The notes below the pieces were generated by a model. That model was not told the origin of the DNA, did no database searches, and saw only the letters and a list, made by a program, of their open reading frames with translations. Shown piece by piece: positions 6,973 to 15,905 of a DNA stretch of 46,141 bases. How positions within the stretch are numbered: the first letter of the stretch is position 1; every line of letters starts with the position of its first letter. The translations under genes were made by a program, and so were the position numbers. Source of the stretch: an uncultured bacterium. Lineage in GTDB: Bacteria; Cyanobacteriota; Vampirovibrionia; Gastranaerophilales; Gastranaerophilaceae. The stretch is taken from positions 1-46,141 of the forward strand of contig CASEYP010000002.1 in assembly GCA_949292185.1 (NCBI GenBank), read 5' to 3'.

Positions 6973-8436
6973 TTACTTAAATTTCCAAAATTCCTTATTA
7001 AATAAAACTAAAAATGGTATAATTTCAAGACGCCCGATTAACATATTGAAAATCATAATATACTTTGAAATAGAATGAATTCCGGCAAAAGACCCCATAG
7101 GACCTGTTGCCTGAGTTAACCCCGGACCGATATCTCCTAAAGACGTAATAGATGCCACCAGACCAACTGCAGTATCCTGTTCAATACATGTAATAACAAT
7201 AGAAGCTATTGCCCATATTAACATATAACAAACCATAAAAAATATTGTTTGTCTTATAACTTCAGGAGCGACTACAGTATTATCAATTTTAATTGTTCGA
7301 ACAGCATTTGGATGTAGAATTTTATACAATTCATTATTTATATATTTAAAAATTAAAATCCAACGAGTAATTTTAACACCACCACCTGCAGATCCTGAAC
7401 AAGATGAAATGAACATGGCTAAAAATAAAACTATTTTGGCATTAAAAGACCACAGTTGAAAGTCTTCACTAGCACTTCCTGTTGAAGTTGCTAATGTAAG
7501 AATTTGATATACAGAAGCCGTTGCTGAATGGAATATAGAATAATGCTGTTCAAAAAACAATATTAAACCAAGAACTAAAGAAAAAACAAAAATTATGTAT
7601 GTATACCATCTAAATTCTTCACTTTTCCAAAATAATCCTAAATTTCGCTTAGTCAAAGCTCTTGATTGCAGAGCAAAACTCGAACCGGCAATAAACATAA
7701 ATACTATAATAATCCAGATAATAAGATTAGAGCCGTAACCAGCTATACTTTGAGGATTTGGAGAAAAACCTCCTGCAGCAAGAGTAGACATAGCATTACA
7801 CATACAGTCAAACGGGTTCATGCCGGCAAGCCATAAAAAAATGGCACAAACAACTGTCATTCCTGCATATACAATCCATAATGCTGATGCCGTATTTTTA
7901 ATCCTTGGAGTAAATTTATCTTCAGTCGGTCCTGGAGCTTCAGCAAAAAACATTTGACGGCCAGCTACAGCAAATTGAGGCAATATAGCAACAAATAAGA
8001 CTATAATTCCCATACCCCCAAGCCATTGAGAAAACGATCTCCAAAATAAAACAACTTTAGGATAATCATAAGTTTGAAATATAGTAGCACCTGTTGTTGT
8101 AATTCCTGATACAGACTCAAACAAGGCATCCACAAAAGATATATCATAAAACAGATAAGGGATCGCAACAATCAAAGCAAACAATATCCACGATGTTGAA
8201 ACAATCATTAATGCCTCAGAACGTTTTATATCATTTAAGGAATTAACATCTTCAGACTTAACCAAAGCATATTTAAACACAACACTCAAAAATAAAGCCA
8301 CAAAACCAGCAGTGACAAAAGGGAATATCGAATTCCAATCATGATAAAACATAGCTACCAAAATAGGAATAAAAGTTACAAATCCTATATCTCTCAATAT
8401 TAAACTTAAAGCACTTCCAATATAACCTAAACGCAT
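6973..8436 (-). CDS. trkH: Trk-type potassium uptake protein, membrane subunit
   Basis: A 487-residue polytopic membrane protein with about ten hydrophobic segments, the ion-conducting subunit of Trk/Ktr K+ uptake. Pore-loop signatures are visible: SGITTTGATI, STLAAGGFS, ATSTGSASEDF and TSLGDIGPGL, each near a selectivity-filter Gly. GGMGIIVLFVAILP and SGSAGGGVKITR are also typical of TrkH. It follows trkA by only 2 bases, with an AAGG ribosome site inside the trkA end, so the regulatory and channel subunits are co-translated. The terminator at 6924-6958 closes the operon. Confidence 0.94.
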   Translation of the reverse strand: MRLGYIGSALSLILRDIGFVTFIPILVAMFYHDWNSIFPFVTAGFVALFLSVVFKYALVKSEDVNSLNDIKRSEALMIVSTSWILFALIVAIPYLFYDISFVDALFESVSGITTTGATIFQTYDYPKVVLFWRSFSQWLGGMGIIVLFVAILPQFAVAGRQMFFAEAPGPTEDKFTPRIKNTASALWIVYAGMTVVCAIFLWLAGMNPFDCMCNAMSTLAAGGFSPNPQSIAGYGSNLIIWIIIVFMFIAGSSFALQSRALTKRNLGLFWKSEEFRWYTYIIFVFSLVLGLILFFEQHYSIFHSATASVYQILTLATSTGSASEDFQLWSFNAKIVLFLAMFISSCSGSAGGGVKITRWILIFKYINNELYKILHPNAVRTIKIDNTVVAPEVIRQTIFFMVCYMLIWAIASIVITCIEQDTAVGLVASITSLGDIGPGLTQATGPMGSFAGIHSISKYIMIFNMLIGRLEIIPFLVLFNKEFWKFK

Positions 8437-8438
8437 AC

Positions 8439-9776
8439 TTATACCTTAAAATAATCCTTCACTTTTTGTGCATTTTCAGCCATTGTAAATATAATCAAGA
8501 TATCATGAGTTTTCAAAGTTGTATCACCTTTTGGTATAACAACATTATTTCTTCTTTGTATAATACCTACAATAGCAGGAACAGGAATTCTCAAATCCAT
8601 AATTTTCTTATCGTTAAATTCTTCCAATACAGGAATTTCCAAGACTTCCGCAGCACCCTGCTCAACCGTTGCTAAAATATCAACATTAGTTTCATCAATA
8701 TCATTTCTAACCTCATTTATAGCAGAAGTTTTTGGTGATACAGCAATATCAATACCAACCCTTTCAAAAAGCGGAATATTTAAAACTTTTGATACTCTTG
8801 AAATTACACGTTTTACGCCTAACTGTTTTACAAGTAAAGAGCATAGCAAATTTCTCTCATCGTTATTTGTTACAGATATTACAACATCGCAAGAGCCAAT
8901 TTCTTCTTCATCTAAAACTTTTAAATTGGTACCGTCTGCATTAATAACTAAGGTTTTTTGCAATTCTTGAGCTAAAAATTCGCAACGATCATAGTCTTTT
9001 TCGATAATTTTAATCTTAATTTTCATATCTTCAAGACTTTTAGCAAGCATAAATCCAACATTACCACCACCTATAATGGCAACAGACTTAACTTCCTCAT
9101 TTTCGTGAAAGAAAGTACCTGCCAAAATATCTAAAGAATGTGAAGTACCCATAAAGATTAACTTATCGCCGTCATTAATTTCAGTTAAACCATTTGGAAT
9201 AAACAATAAGCTATCACGCTTGATACCAACCATAATTGTATCTTTTGTAAATCCGCAATCTTTTACCATTTTTCCAACAATAGAAGAAGACGGTTTAACT
9301 TTATATTCTAATAATCTAGCCTTACCATCCGCGAAATTTTCAACATCAAGTGCGTGAGCCACAGTAACTATTCTAAATAACTCTTGAGTCAACAAAGCTT
9401 CAGGCCAAATAACATAATCTATAAAAAAATCACCTAAATAATCTTCTGATTTATTAAGCGTCATAGCATTTTGATATTCTTCTTTTGACACAAAGCATAT
9501 TGTTCGAATTCCGCTCATCTTTTTAACAGTTAAACACGCAACAATATTTGCTTCATCTAAAGGCGTACAAGCAATAAACACATCCGCATTTAAAATATCT
9601 GCAGCCTTTAAAATTTTCATATCAGAAGCATTACCCTGAACGAAACTAATATCTAACTTATCAAAATCGTCAGTTCTGTTTTCTTCTTTATCAATTACAG
9701 TAATATCATGGTCTTCAAAAAATTCAGTTGCAAGCAAACATCCAATATCAGTCGCACCATAGATAACAATTTTCAT
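8439..9776 (-). CDS. trkA: Trk potassium uptake regulatory protein
   Basis: A 445-residue cytoplasmic gating subunit made of two tandem RCK (KTN-TrkA_C) modules. The first nucleotide-binding fold begins at residue 1 (MKIVIYGATDIGCLLATEF), and the second near residue 230 (VAIIGGGNVGFMLAKSLE). Each is followed by a TrkA_C half (for example VGKMVKDCGF...DKLIFMG and GDTTLKTHDILIIFT). It binds NAD(H)/ATP and controls the TrkH channel. The first module's loop is GATDIG rather than the canonical GxGxxG, while the second is intact, so the strength of nucleotide binding may differ between them. Confidence 0.94.
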   Translation of the reverse strand: MKIVIYGATDIGCLLATEFFEDHDITVIDKEENRTDDFDKLDISFVQGNASDMKILKAADILNADVFIACTPLDEANIVACLTVKKMSGIRTICFVSKEEYQNAMTLNKSEDYLGDFFIDYVIWPEALLTQELFRIVTVAHALDVENFADGKARLLEYKVKPSSSIVGKMVKDCGFTKDTIMVGIKRDSLLFIPNGLTEINDGDKLIFMGTSHSLDILAGTFFHENEEVKSVAIIGGGNVGFMLAKSLEDMKIKIKIIEKDYDRCEFLAQELQKTLVINADGTNLKVLDEEEIGSCDVVISVTNNDERNLLCSLLVKQLGVKRVISRVSKVLNIPLFERVGIDIAVSPKTSAINEVRNDIDETNVDILATVEQGAAEVLEIPVLEEFNDKKIMDLRIPVPAIVGIIQRRNNVVIPKGDTTLKTHDILIIFTMAENAQKVKDYFKV

Positions 9777-9779
9777 AAC

Positions 9780-10088
9780 CTACCCACCTATCTTATCGAT
9801 ACCTAAACCAATAGCAGACAACAGGAATGCTGTTCCATACATAATAACATTTTGTAATATAGCCAAAACAAACATTGCTACAATAGGAGAAAAATCAAAC
9901 GGTCCTAATGGCGGAATAAACTTTTTAAACAAATCCAAATACAAATCTACGGAAGACTTTAAAGCAGCAAAAAAAGGATTTGACCAATTTATACCTGGAA
10001 TCCAAGTCAATAAACATCTGGCACAAATCATTAGCATATAAATATAAAAACAATAATATATTGCCGTTAAAATTTTAATCGCTATCAT
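9780..10088 (-). CDS. yggT: YggT family membrane protein
   Basis: A 102-residue inner-membrane protein with two hydrophobic segments. The YggT signature is clear: ARCLLTWIPGINWSNPFF, then YLDLFKKFIPPLGPFDFSPIVA and a second membrane span. I start it at the ATG at 10088, behind an AAAGGAGAAG site, instead of 54 bases upstream. This leaves a 14-base overlap with the preceding gene. The family is linked to osmotic or ion homeostasis and, in cyanobacteria and chloroplasts, to nucleoid and FtsZ positioning (YlmG/CCB3). The neighbouring Trk genes fit the ion role, but the molecular function is unproven. Confidence 0.85.
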   Translation of the reverse strand: MIAIKILTAIYYCFYIYMLMICARCLLTWIPGINWSNPFFAALKSSVDLYLDLFKKFIPPLGPFDFSPIVAMFVLAILQNVIMYGTAFLLSAIGLGIDKIGG

Positions 10089-10425
10089 CTTTTTTATCTT
10101 CTCCTTTTTGATTTTGTTCATTAAATTTTTTAATGAATTCATCCTTCGTCAAAAAAACAATTTTAGGTTCTTTAGGTGCGTAAAATTTTACATATAGCTT
10201 TCTTAATCCCATAGAAATTAGAACCAGAGAAATCATCACAACCATAGGTGAAATAAAAATTCCAAAAAACTGCGGGATAATGTAAAAGCCAGCAAACATA
10301 AAGATATAATGGAATAATGGATAATCCATATTTATATTAGGTACCAATGCCAAAAAACATGCCATTACTACATAATACAAATAAAGATTAATAAGCCTAT
10401 CTAGAAATAAAATAAATTCTGCCAT
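10075..10425 (-). CDS. Divergent YggT-like membrane protein
   Basis: A 116-residue protein with about three hydrophobic segments (residues 4-30, 36-57 and 62-82) and a highly charged tail ending KKDDSD. Its start (FILFLDRLINLYLYYVVMACFLALVPNINMDYPLFHYI) parallels the YggT pattern of the next gene, including a P-x-I segment before a second membrane region, so it is probably a diverged tandem copy. It overlaps that gene by 14 bases and follows mtnP by 20 bases. Expressing the two small proteins as a pair would fit a heteromer, but this is inference. Confidence 0.65.
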   Translation of the reverse strand: MAEFILFLDRLINLYLYYVVMACFLALVPNINMDYPLFHYIFMFAGFYIIPQFFGIFISPMVVMISLVLISMGLRKLYVKFYAPKEPKIVFLTKDEFIKKFNEQNQKGEDKKDDSD

Positions 10426-10445
10426 TAATACACTATACCTTGTGT

Positions 10446-11243
10446 TTATAAATCAAGTTTTGCTGTTTTAGCACATTCACAATGCTGTTCAGATGGAATA
10501 TTTTCTATCATAGTGAATAATAAAGATTTTAAATTAGCCAAATTATTATTAAACACTTCCATAACAGCCTCATGAGAAACTGGAGGAACATCTCCAACTA
10601 AACCTGCATCATAATCCGTAATTAAAGAAATATTTAAAGGACACATATTTAATTCTTTAACAAGATAAGCTTCAGGGAAAGCTGTCATATTGATAACTTG
10701 CCAACCTTGCTTAGTAAAGAAAGCAGATTCAGCCTTAGTTGAAAATCTTGGACCGTTAATAACAACAACCGTACCAGTTTCATGAATATTGATACCTAAA
10801 CTTTTACCTGTTTCAATAGCCAATTTTCTAAGTTCAGGACAATAAGGATCAGCAGGAGACGGGTGTTGAACAGCAGGACCTTCATAAAAAGTAGTTTTTC
10901 TACCATCAGTCCAATCAACAAACTGATCACAAATAACAAAATCGCCAGGTTTAACTTCTTTTTGAAGACTTCCTGCAGCACAAGGTGAAATTACTCTTTT
11001 ACAACCAAGAGCCTTCATAGCCCAAACATTAGCTCTAAAATTAACTAAATGAGGCGGAATAGAATGATTTCTTCCGTGTCTTGGCATAAAAGCAACAGTA
11101 TGTGAACCTATTTTACCTAAGAAAACATTATCACTTGTTTTGCCATAAGGAGTATCAATACTCACTTCCTCAATATTATCTAAAAAACTATAAAATCCAG
11201 ATCCGCCAAAAACGCCGATTTCCGCTCTATTTTGAATTTCCAT
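10446..11243 (-). CDS. mtnP: S-methyl-5'-thioadenosine phosphorylase (PNP family)
   Basis: A 265-residue cytoplasmic enzyme of the trimeric PNP/MTAP family. It cleaves 5'-methylthioadenosine with phosphate to adenine and methylthioribose-1-phosphate, recycling the by-product of polyamine synthesis and SAM use. Motifs seen are IGVFGGSGFYSF, MPRHGRNHSIPPHLVNFRAN (phosphate site), SPCAAGSLQ, GPRFSTKAES, NMTAFPEAYLVKE and LITDYDAG (base-binding Asp). The start at 11243 is chosen because GGAG lies 9 bases upstream. It is first in the probable operon reaching trkH. Discrimination between MTA, inosine and adenosine analogues cannot be made from motifs alone. Confidence 0.88.
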   Translation of the reverse strand: MEIQNRAEIGVFGGSGFYSFLDNIEEVSIDTPYGKTSDNVFLGKIGSHTVAFMPRHGRNHSIPPHLVNFRANVWAMKALGCKRVISPCAAGSLQKEVKPGDFVICDQFVDWTDGRKTTFYEGPAVQHPSPADPYCPELRKLAIETGKSLGINIHETGTVVVINGPRFSTKAESAFFTKQGWQVINMTAFPEAYLVKELNMCPLNISLITDYDAGLVGDVPPVSHEAVMEVFNNNLANLKSLLFTMIENIPSEQHCECAKTAKLDL

Positions 11244-11485
11244 AATAATTTCTCCAATCCCCTTGGTCTTACTAAAATAATACACCAAGCCTACCACAAA
11301 CCTATAACCAATACAAGATATTCTACCCTACAAAAAAGGAAAACACAAAAGCTATAAAAAACTTCACATAGAACTAGAACACTTGAGTAATACAAATACA
11401 CACACCAGACTAATTCACAAAATATAAAAAATTCAGTTTAATATAATTAATCTTTTTCATACTTCCAGCTATTCTTAATTCAAAC
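11244..11485. other. AT-rich intergenic region
   Basis: The gap between mtnP and the next plus-strand gene (360 bases in total). This part holds no convincing reading frame. It must contain the mtnP promoter on the minus strand and perhaps a short plus-strand transcript, since a TATAAT box (11442-11447) precedes the orphan terminator at 11486-11510. Confidence 0.5.
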
Positions 11486-11510
11486 GAGCCCATTTGGGCT
11501 CTTTTCTTTT
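11486..11510 (+). terminator. Orphan plus-strand terminator
   Basis: GAGCCC (11486-11491), a 4-base loop and GGGCTC (11496-11501) are followed by TTTTCTTTT. No plus-strand gene precedes it: the upstream gene, mtnP, runs the other way. It therefore ends an unannotated short transcript or guards the promoter at 11544-11572. Confidence 0.7.
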
Positions 11511-11543
11511 ATCTAAACAATAATTTACATATTAAATAATTGC

Positions 11544-11572
11544 TTAACAAAACAAAAAAAATATGCTAGAAT
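11544..11572 (+). promoter_or_regulatory. Promoter of the exported-protein/TPR/proS region
   Basis: TTAACA (11544-11549), a 17-base spacer and TAGAAT (11567-11572), with an extended -10 TG at 11564-11565. Both hexamers match the consensus at five of six positions. A GAGGGGGAA ribosome site and the ATG at 11604 follow. Confidence 0.7.
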
Positions 11573-11603
11573 ACAACAACAAGAAAAGAGGGGGAACTTA
11601 ATT

Positions 11604-12278
11604 ATGAAGAAAAAAATTCTTGGAATAATATTAACAATGCTCATTGCAACCCAAATGACAATGGCTGCGCCATTTAACGGGAACGCAAAAACAAAACGAA
11701 TTCCGGCAGGAACAAAATTAGAGCTAAAAATGCTTAACAATGTAAGTACAGCATTTAACGCACCAGGTACAAGTTTTTCTGCCGTACTTATGACAGACCA
11801 AACTTCTGATGATGACGTCATATTACCATCAGGCTCAATCATAAGAGGGGATGTAAAAGCTGTAACCGAACCTAAAAGAATGTCAAAAGGGGCAGTATTA
11901 TACTTAAATTTTGATCACGTGGTTACACCAAACGGAAGACAAATTCCTCTAACCTTAAATGTTATAGGAAGATCTGATCTAACTTATGATGGCGGAATTA
12001 CAACAACTAAAGGTTACGCAGATGCTTGGAAGCAAACTTGCGCTAAATCAGGTAATATAACAACAAAATCCATTGAATGGGGTAAAAATGTTACTGATAC
12101 AGGCTGGCAATATGTTGTAGTGCCATTTGCAGCAATTGGAGGTGCTATTGGTACTGCCGGTTATTTTGTATACGGTTCTGTGGCTGATTTGATTAAAAAA
12201 GGTGCTCACGTATACATAAATCAAAATGATAAACTTGAAGTAATTCTTATCGATCCGATAGATGTTCCTGTTATTTAA
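11604..12278 (+). CDS. Exported hypothetical protein
   Basis: A 224-residue protein with a classical Sec signal peptide (KKK, a hydrophobic core at about residues 5-18, cleavage probably after AAPF or MAA). The mature part contains a beta-rich segment: IPAGTKLELKMLNNVSTAF, then GTSFSAVLMTD and ILPSGSIIRGDV. This resembles the small beta-domains found in some periplasmic or secretion-scaffold proteins (VirB10/TrbI-like phrasing), but I would not assign a family. A hydrophobic Gly-rich helix (VVVPFAAIGGAIGTAGYFV) near residues 170-190 could insert in a membrane. It is followed after 20 bases by the TPR gene, so the two are likely co-transcribed from the promoter at 11544. Confidence 0.75.
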   Translation: MKKKILGIILTMLIATQMTMAAPFNGNAKTKRIPAGTKLELKMLNNVSTAFNAPGTSFSAVLMTDQTSDDDVILPSGSIIRGDVKAVTEPKRMSKGAVLYLNFDHVVTPNGRQIPLTLNVIGRSDLTYDGGITTTKGYADAWKQTCAKSGNITTKSIEWGKNVTDTGWQYVVVPFAAIGGAIGTAGYFVYGSVADLIKKGAHVYINQNDKLEVILIDPIDVPVI

Positions 12279-12298
12279 TATGGAAAAGAGTTACTATT

Positions 12299-13237
12299 AT
12301 GTCAAAACTCGATAAAATAGAAGAATTACAAAGACTTGTTAAACAAGATCCCTCAAATAGCGAAGCAAGAAGACAATTAGCTATCTTGCTTATGGATTGC
12401 GGATTTAATGAGGAAGCTTTGCAACATCTTTTGTATTTATCTAAATTATTTAGTTTTGATGATGATATATTTTACAATTTAGGCATTGTATATGAAAAAA
12501 TGAAAAAATATACAAAAGCCAAAGAAGCTTATCAAAAAGCAATCGAATTAGAACCGGGATCTTTAGATGCTGTATACAATTTAGGACTTGTATACACAGA
12601 ATTAAAAGATTATGACAATGCAATAAAATGTTTTAATCAAATAATAGAAGAAGATCCCGAAGATTCTAATTCATATTTTAATTTAGGGTTAGTTTATTTT
12701 AAAAAGAAAGATTACCTCAACGCTATTGAAAATTTTCAAAAAACAGTAGACCTAAATAATGAAGATATTTATGCATATTTCTACATTGGAAATATCTTTA
12801 AAGAACTTGGGGATTTAGATTCAGCAAAAGAAAACTTTGAAAGAGTAATTGAACTATCACCAAAATACAGTTGGGCTTATTATAATATTGCGGTTATATA
12901 TTATGAGCAAAAAGATATTATAAATGCTGTTGAATACTTGAAAAAGACTATCGAAATGAACCCAGCTGATGCCGATGCGTATAAAATTTTAGCAAAATTA
13001 CTTCTAAAACAACAGGAATATTCAGAAGCCTGTGATGCAATACAAGAAGCCCTATCAAATTGCCAAGAATCAGGTGATTTATATTATCTTGCAGCATTGA
13101 TTTATAAAACAGTCAAAGATTATAAAATGTGCGAAATCAATCTAAGTGAAGCAATTAAAAACTACCAGACATTGTCAATTCCTGTTCAAGCCGCAAAAAA
13201 TGAATTAGCACAAGTTAGAGAACTTATACAAGCCTAA
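12299..13237 (+). CDS. Tetratricopeptide repeat protein
   Basis: A 312-residue protein made almost entirely of TPR units of 34 residues. Seven or eight are readable, for example DDIFYNLGIVYEKMKKYTKA, DAVYNLGLVYTELKDYDNA, NSYFNLGLVYFKKKDYLNA and SWAYYNIAVIYYEQKDIINA. There is no signal peptide or membrane span, so it should be cytoplasmic. TPR arrays are protein-binding scaffolds, and the partner is not evident. It sits between an exported protein and proS with short gaps. A weak promoter (TTGTAA at 13244, TATATA at 13266, spacing 16) may serve proS separately. Confidence 0.9.
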   Translation: MSKLDKIEELQRLVKQDPSNSEARRQLAILLMDCGFNEEALQHLLYLSKLFSFDDDIFYNLGIVYEKMKKYTKAKEAYQKAIELEPGSLDAVYNLGLVYTELKDYDNAIKCFNQIIEEDPEDSNSYFNLGLVYFKKKDYLNAIENFQKTVDLNNEDIYAYFYIGNIFKELGDLDSAKENFERVIELSPKYSWAYYNIAVIYYEQKDIINAVEYLKKTIEMNPADADAYKILAKLLLKQQEYSEACDAIQEALSNCQESGDLYYLAALIYKTVKDYKMCEINLSEAIKNYQTLSIPVQAAKNELAQVRELIQA

Positions 13238-13305
13238 AATTTCTTGTAAAATATTTTTGTGCTACTATATAAGGGCATTATAAATATAAAGAAGGAAAAA
13301 ATATT

Positions 13306-15042
13306 ATGAAAATGTCTAAATTATTTGTGCAAACATTGAGAGAATTTCCATCAGATGCAGAAGTAATTTCTCATAAAATGCTTGCCAGAGCTGGTTACAT
13401 TAGAAAACTTACATCAGGAGTATACAATTACTTACCATTAATGTGGAGAGTATTAAAAAAAGTTGAAAATATAGTTAGAGAAGAAATGGATAAAGCCGGA
13501 GCTCAAGAACTTTTAATGCCATTTGTTCAACCAAAAGAATTATGGGTAGAATCAGGCAGATGGGAAGCTTACGGTAAAGAATTAATGAGATTAAGAGATA
13601 GACACAACAGAGAAATGTGTCTTGGACCAACTCACGAAGAAATTATTACAGCAGTTGCTCGTGATGTTTTAAAATCATATAAACAATTACCAACAAACCT
13701 ATACCAAATTCAATCTAAATTCAGAGATGAAGTTAGACCAAGATTTGGACTTTTACGTGGTAGAGAATTTATAATGAAAGACGCCTACAGTTTCGGAACT
13801 TCTCAAGAAGAACTTGAAAAAGAATACGAAAATATGGCACAAGCTTACAGAAATATATTTAACAGATGCGGACTTGAAACAAAAATGGTTCAATCTGATT
13901 CAGGGGCAATTGGCGGGAATGTTTCTCACGAGTTTATGGTAATTACAACCACTGATGCAGGAGAAAATGATGTATTCTACTGTGATGATTGTGATTATGC
14001 AGCCAATTCAAACCACGCAGTTTCAAATTTACCAGCAGCAACAGTTGACGGAAAAGAATACTTTAATGAAACAAAAGTTATTGATACTCCAAATACCCAT
14101 TCAATTGAAGAGCTTTCAAGCTTTTTAAATATACCATCAACACTAATTTTAAAATCTTTAATATACATTGTTGATAAAAAACCTGTTTTAGCCCTAATTA
14201 GAGGTGATAAAACAATCGAAGAAACAAAACTATTAAATGCTGTCGGCGGTATTGAAATAAGAATTGCAACTTCTGGCGAAATTGAAGAAATAATGCAAGA
14301 AAACGGATTTAATGCAATTCCTGGATTTATCGGGCCAAAAGGTATGAAGTTGAAAGTTATTGCTGATAATACAGTAAAAGAAATGAAAAACTTTGTAGTC
14401 GGCATTAACAAAAATGATGCACACTTAGTAGGTGCAAATATTAAAGACTTAGATCTTCAAGAAGATTTGCAATATGCAGATTTAAGATTGGTTGAAGCAG
14501 GAGAATTCTGTCCACAATGCGGAAAGCCATTAAAAGTTACAAGAGGTATTGAAGTTGGAAACATCTTCCAATTAGGAACAAAATATTCAAAACCAATGAA
14601 TGCTGTATATCTTGATGCTGACGGAAAAGCAAAACCATATATTATGGGTTGCTACGGAATCGGAATTTCAAGAACAGCAGCTGCAGCTGTTGAAGCTCAC
14701 CACGATGAACACGGAATCAAATGGCCACTTTCAATAGCTCCATATCACGCAGTAATCGTTCCTGTTAGCACAAAAGATGAAACTCAAATGTCAGTTGCTC
14801 AAAAAATTTATGATGAATTATTAGCAAATGGCGTTGAAGTCGTTATCGATGACAGAGATGAAAGAGCCGGTGTAAAATTCAAAGATGCAGATTTAATCGG
14901 TTTCCCATATAGAATAACTGTTGGTAAGACTATTTCAGAAGGTAATGTAGAATTTGTTGTTCGTCAAACAGGAGAAAAGACAGCAATGAAACCTGAAGAA
15001 GCAACAAAACTTATTATCGAAGCTGTAAAAAATATAAAATAA
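13306..15042 (+). CDS. proS: Prolyl-tRNA synthetase (bacterial type with editing insertion)
   Basis: A 578-residue class II synthetase charging tRNA-Pro. Motif 1 is around the N-terminus (LPLMWRVLKKVENIVREEMDKAG), followed by TxE-type LGPTHEEIITAVARDVL and motif 2 (QIQSKFRDEVRPRFGLLRGREFIMKDAYSF, given here in two parts of one loop). The INS editing domain (YbaK-like, about residues 225-390) lies between motifs 2 and 3. Motif 3 is GCYGIGISRTAAAAVE, and the anticodon-binding domain is at the C-terminus. CDDCDY and CPQCGKPL flank the insertion and may bind zinc. An AAGGA site precedes the first ATG; the second ATG, two codons later, is also possible. Confidence 0.96.
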   Translation: MKMSKLFVQTLREFPSDAEVISHKMLARAGYIRKLTSGVYNYLPLMWRVLKKVENIVREEMDKAGAQELLMPFVQPKELWVESGRWEAYGKELMRLRDRHNREMCLGPTHEEIITAVARDVLKSYKQLPTNLYQIQSKFRDEVRPRFGLLRGREFIMKDAYSFGTSQEELEKEYENMAQAYRNIFNRCGLETKMVQSDSGAIGGNVSHEFMVITTTDAGENDVFYCDDCDYAANSNHAVSNLPAATVDGKEYFNETKVIDTPNTHSIEELSSFLNIPSTLILKSLIYIVDKKPVLALIRGDKTIEETKLLNAVGGIEIRIATSGEIEEIMQENGFNAIPGFIGPKGMKLKVIADNTVKEMKNFVVGINKNDAHLVGANIKDLDLQEDLQYADLRLVEAGEFCPQCGKPLKVTRGIEVGNIFQLGTKYSKPMNAVYLDADGKAKPYIMGCYGIGISRTAAAAVEAHHDEHGIKWPLSIAPYHAVIVPVSTKDETQMSVAQKIYDELLANGVEVVIDDRDERAGVKFKDADLIGFPYRITVGKTISEGNVEFVVRQTGEKTAMKPEEATKLIIEAVKNIK

Positions 15043-15068
15043 GAGACAAAAAGACAAAATATATATTA

Positions 15069-15098
15069 AAAAAGCAGGTTTTAAAAGACCTGCTTTTT
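15069..15098. terminator. Bidirectional terminator between proS and gatD
   Basis: A perfect 11-bp stem (15069-15079 with 15088-15098, AAAAAGCAGGT) with an 8-base loop and A/T runs at both ends. It ends proS on the plus strand and overlaps the stop codon of the minus-strand gatD. Confidence 0.9.
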
Positions 15099-15831
15099 AA
15101 TATGGTTTATCAATTAAAGAATTGTGAGTTTCCCATTCTAACTTATCATCTAATTTTTCTAACTCAATTTTATGGCCATATCTTTTTTCAAGAGCAAGTG
15201 ATATTAACATATCAGCAAAATGTGGATTTTTTGGCAATAAAGAACCGTGAAGGTAAGTTCCAAAGACATTTTTAAATCTGGCACCCTCAAACCCGTCCTT
15301 ACCATTGTTTCCATGACCTGTAGAAACTATCCCTAAAGGTTTGGTTTCTCCTTGCAAATAAGTTAACCCGCTATGATTTTCAAAACCCACAAGAGTATTA
15401 GGAGTTAAAAAATCAGTTTTAACGGTAACATTGCCAATAAATCTTTTATTACCGGCAATCGTATAAGCATCCATCAATGAAATGCCAGGAAGCTTATCTT
15501 TATCATGCGGCTGATAATAATGACCAAAAAGTTGATACCCTCCGCAAATACCAAGAAAAACTGCACCCTCATCTCTTTGTGCGGTCAATTCATCTTTATG
15601 TGAATAAAGTTCTTGAGCAACTTCTTCTTGTTGTTTATCCTGACCTCCACCGATAAAATAAAGATCATGATTTTTAATACAATCACCTGTATTAATCTGT
15701 TCAAATTCTACATTTATTCCGCGCCATTCACAACGCTTAATTAATGTAATAATATTCCCCATATCCCCATATAAATTTAACAATTTAGGGTATAAATGAG
15801 CTATTGATATAGATAAATTACTCTCTTGCAT
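15097..15831 (-). CDS. gatD: Lipid II isoglutaminyl synthase, glutaminase subunit
   Basis: A 244-residue class I glutamine amidotransferase of the CobB/CobQ-like group. GatD hydrolyses glutamine and passes ammonia to MurT, which amidates the D-Glu of the lipid II stem peptide. Visible are the N-terminal HLYPKLLNLYGDMGNI, IGGGQDKQQ, the catalytic-Cys nucleophile elbow FLGICGGYQLFG, GFENHSGLT and the His-bearing GTYLHGSLLPKNP. Length matches GatD (about 240). The usual partner murT is not adjacent: the neighbour upstream is the autotransporter gene. Without a genome-wide check, a cobyric-acid-synthase-like role cannot be fully excluded, but the motifs fit GatD best. Confidence 0.85.
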   Translation of the reverse strand: MQESNLSISIAHLYPKLLNLYGDMGNIITLIKRCEWRGINVEFEQINTGDCIKNHDLYFIGGGQDKQQEEVAQELYSHKDELTAQRDEGAVFLGICGGYQLFGHYYQPHDKDKLPGISLMDAYTIAGNKRFIGNVTVKTDFLTPNTLVGFENHSGLTYLQGETKPLGIVSTGHGNNGKDGFEGARFKNVFGTYLHGSLLPKNPHFADMLISLALEKRYGHKIELEKLDDKLEWETHNSLIDKPY

Positions 15832-15871
15832 AAAAAAATTATATCATAAGAAAAGATATAAAATACAACAA

Positions 15872-15897
15872 CGCAAGCTAAAAAAAGTTAGCTTGCG
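15872..15897 (-). terminator. Terminator of the autotransporter gene
   Basis: A 10-bp stem (15888-15897 with 15872-15881) sits just behind the stop codon at 15906. The minus strand continues TTGTTGTATTTT, a broken T-run, so termination may be partial. Confidence 0.6.
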
Positions 15898-15905
15898 CGA
15901 ATTTA

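Noticed and set aside
13995..14411. Antisense frame of 138 codons inside proS, and similar long frames opposite thrS, trkA, atpA and the first gene
   Set aside because: They lie opposite highly conserved coding sequence, lack ribosome sites and show composition explained by the codon bias of the sense strand.
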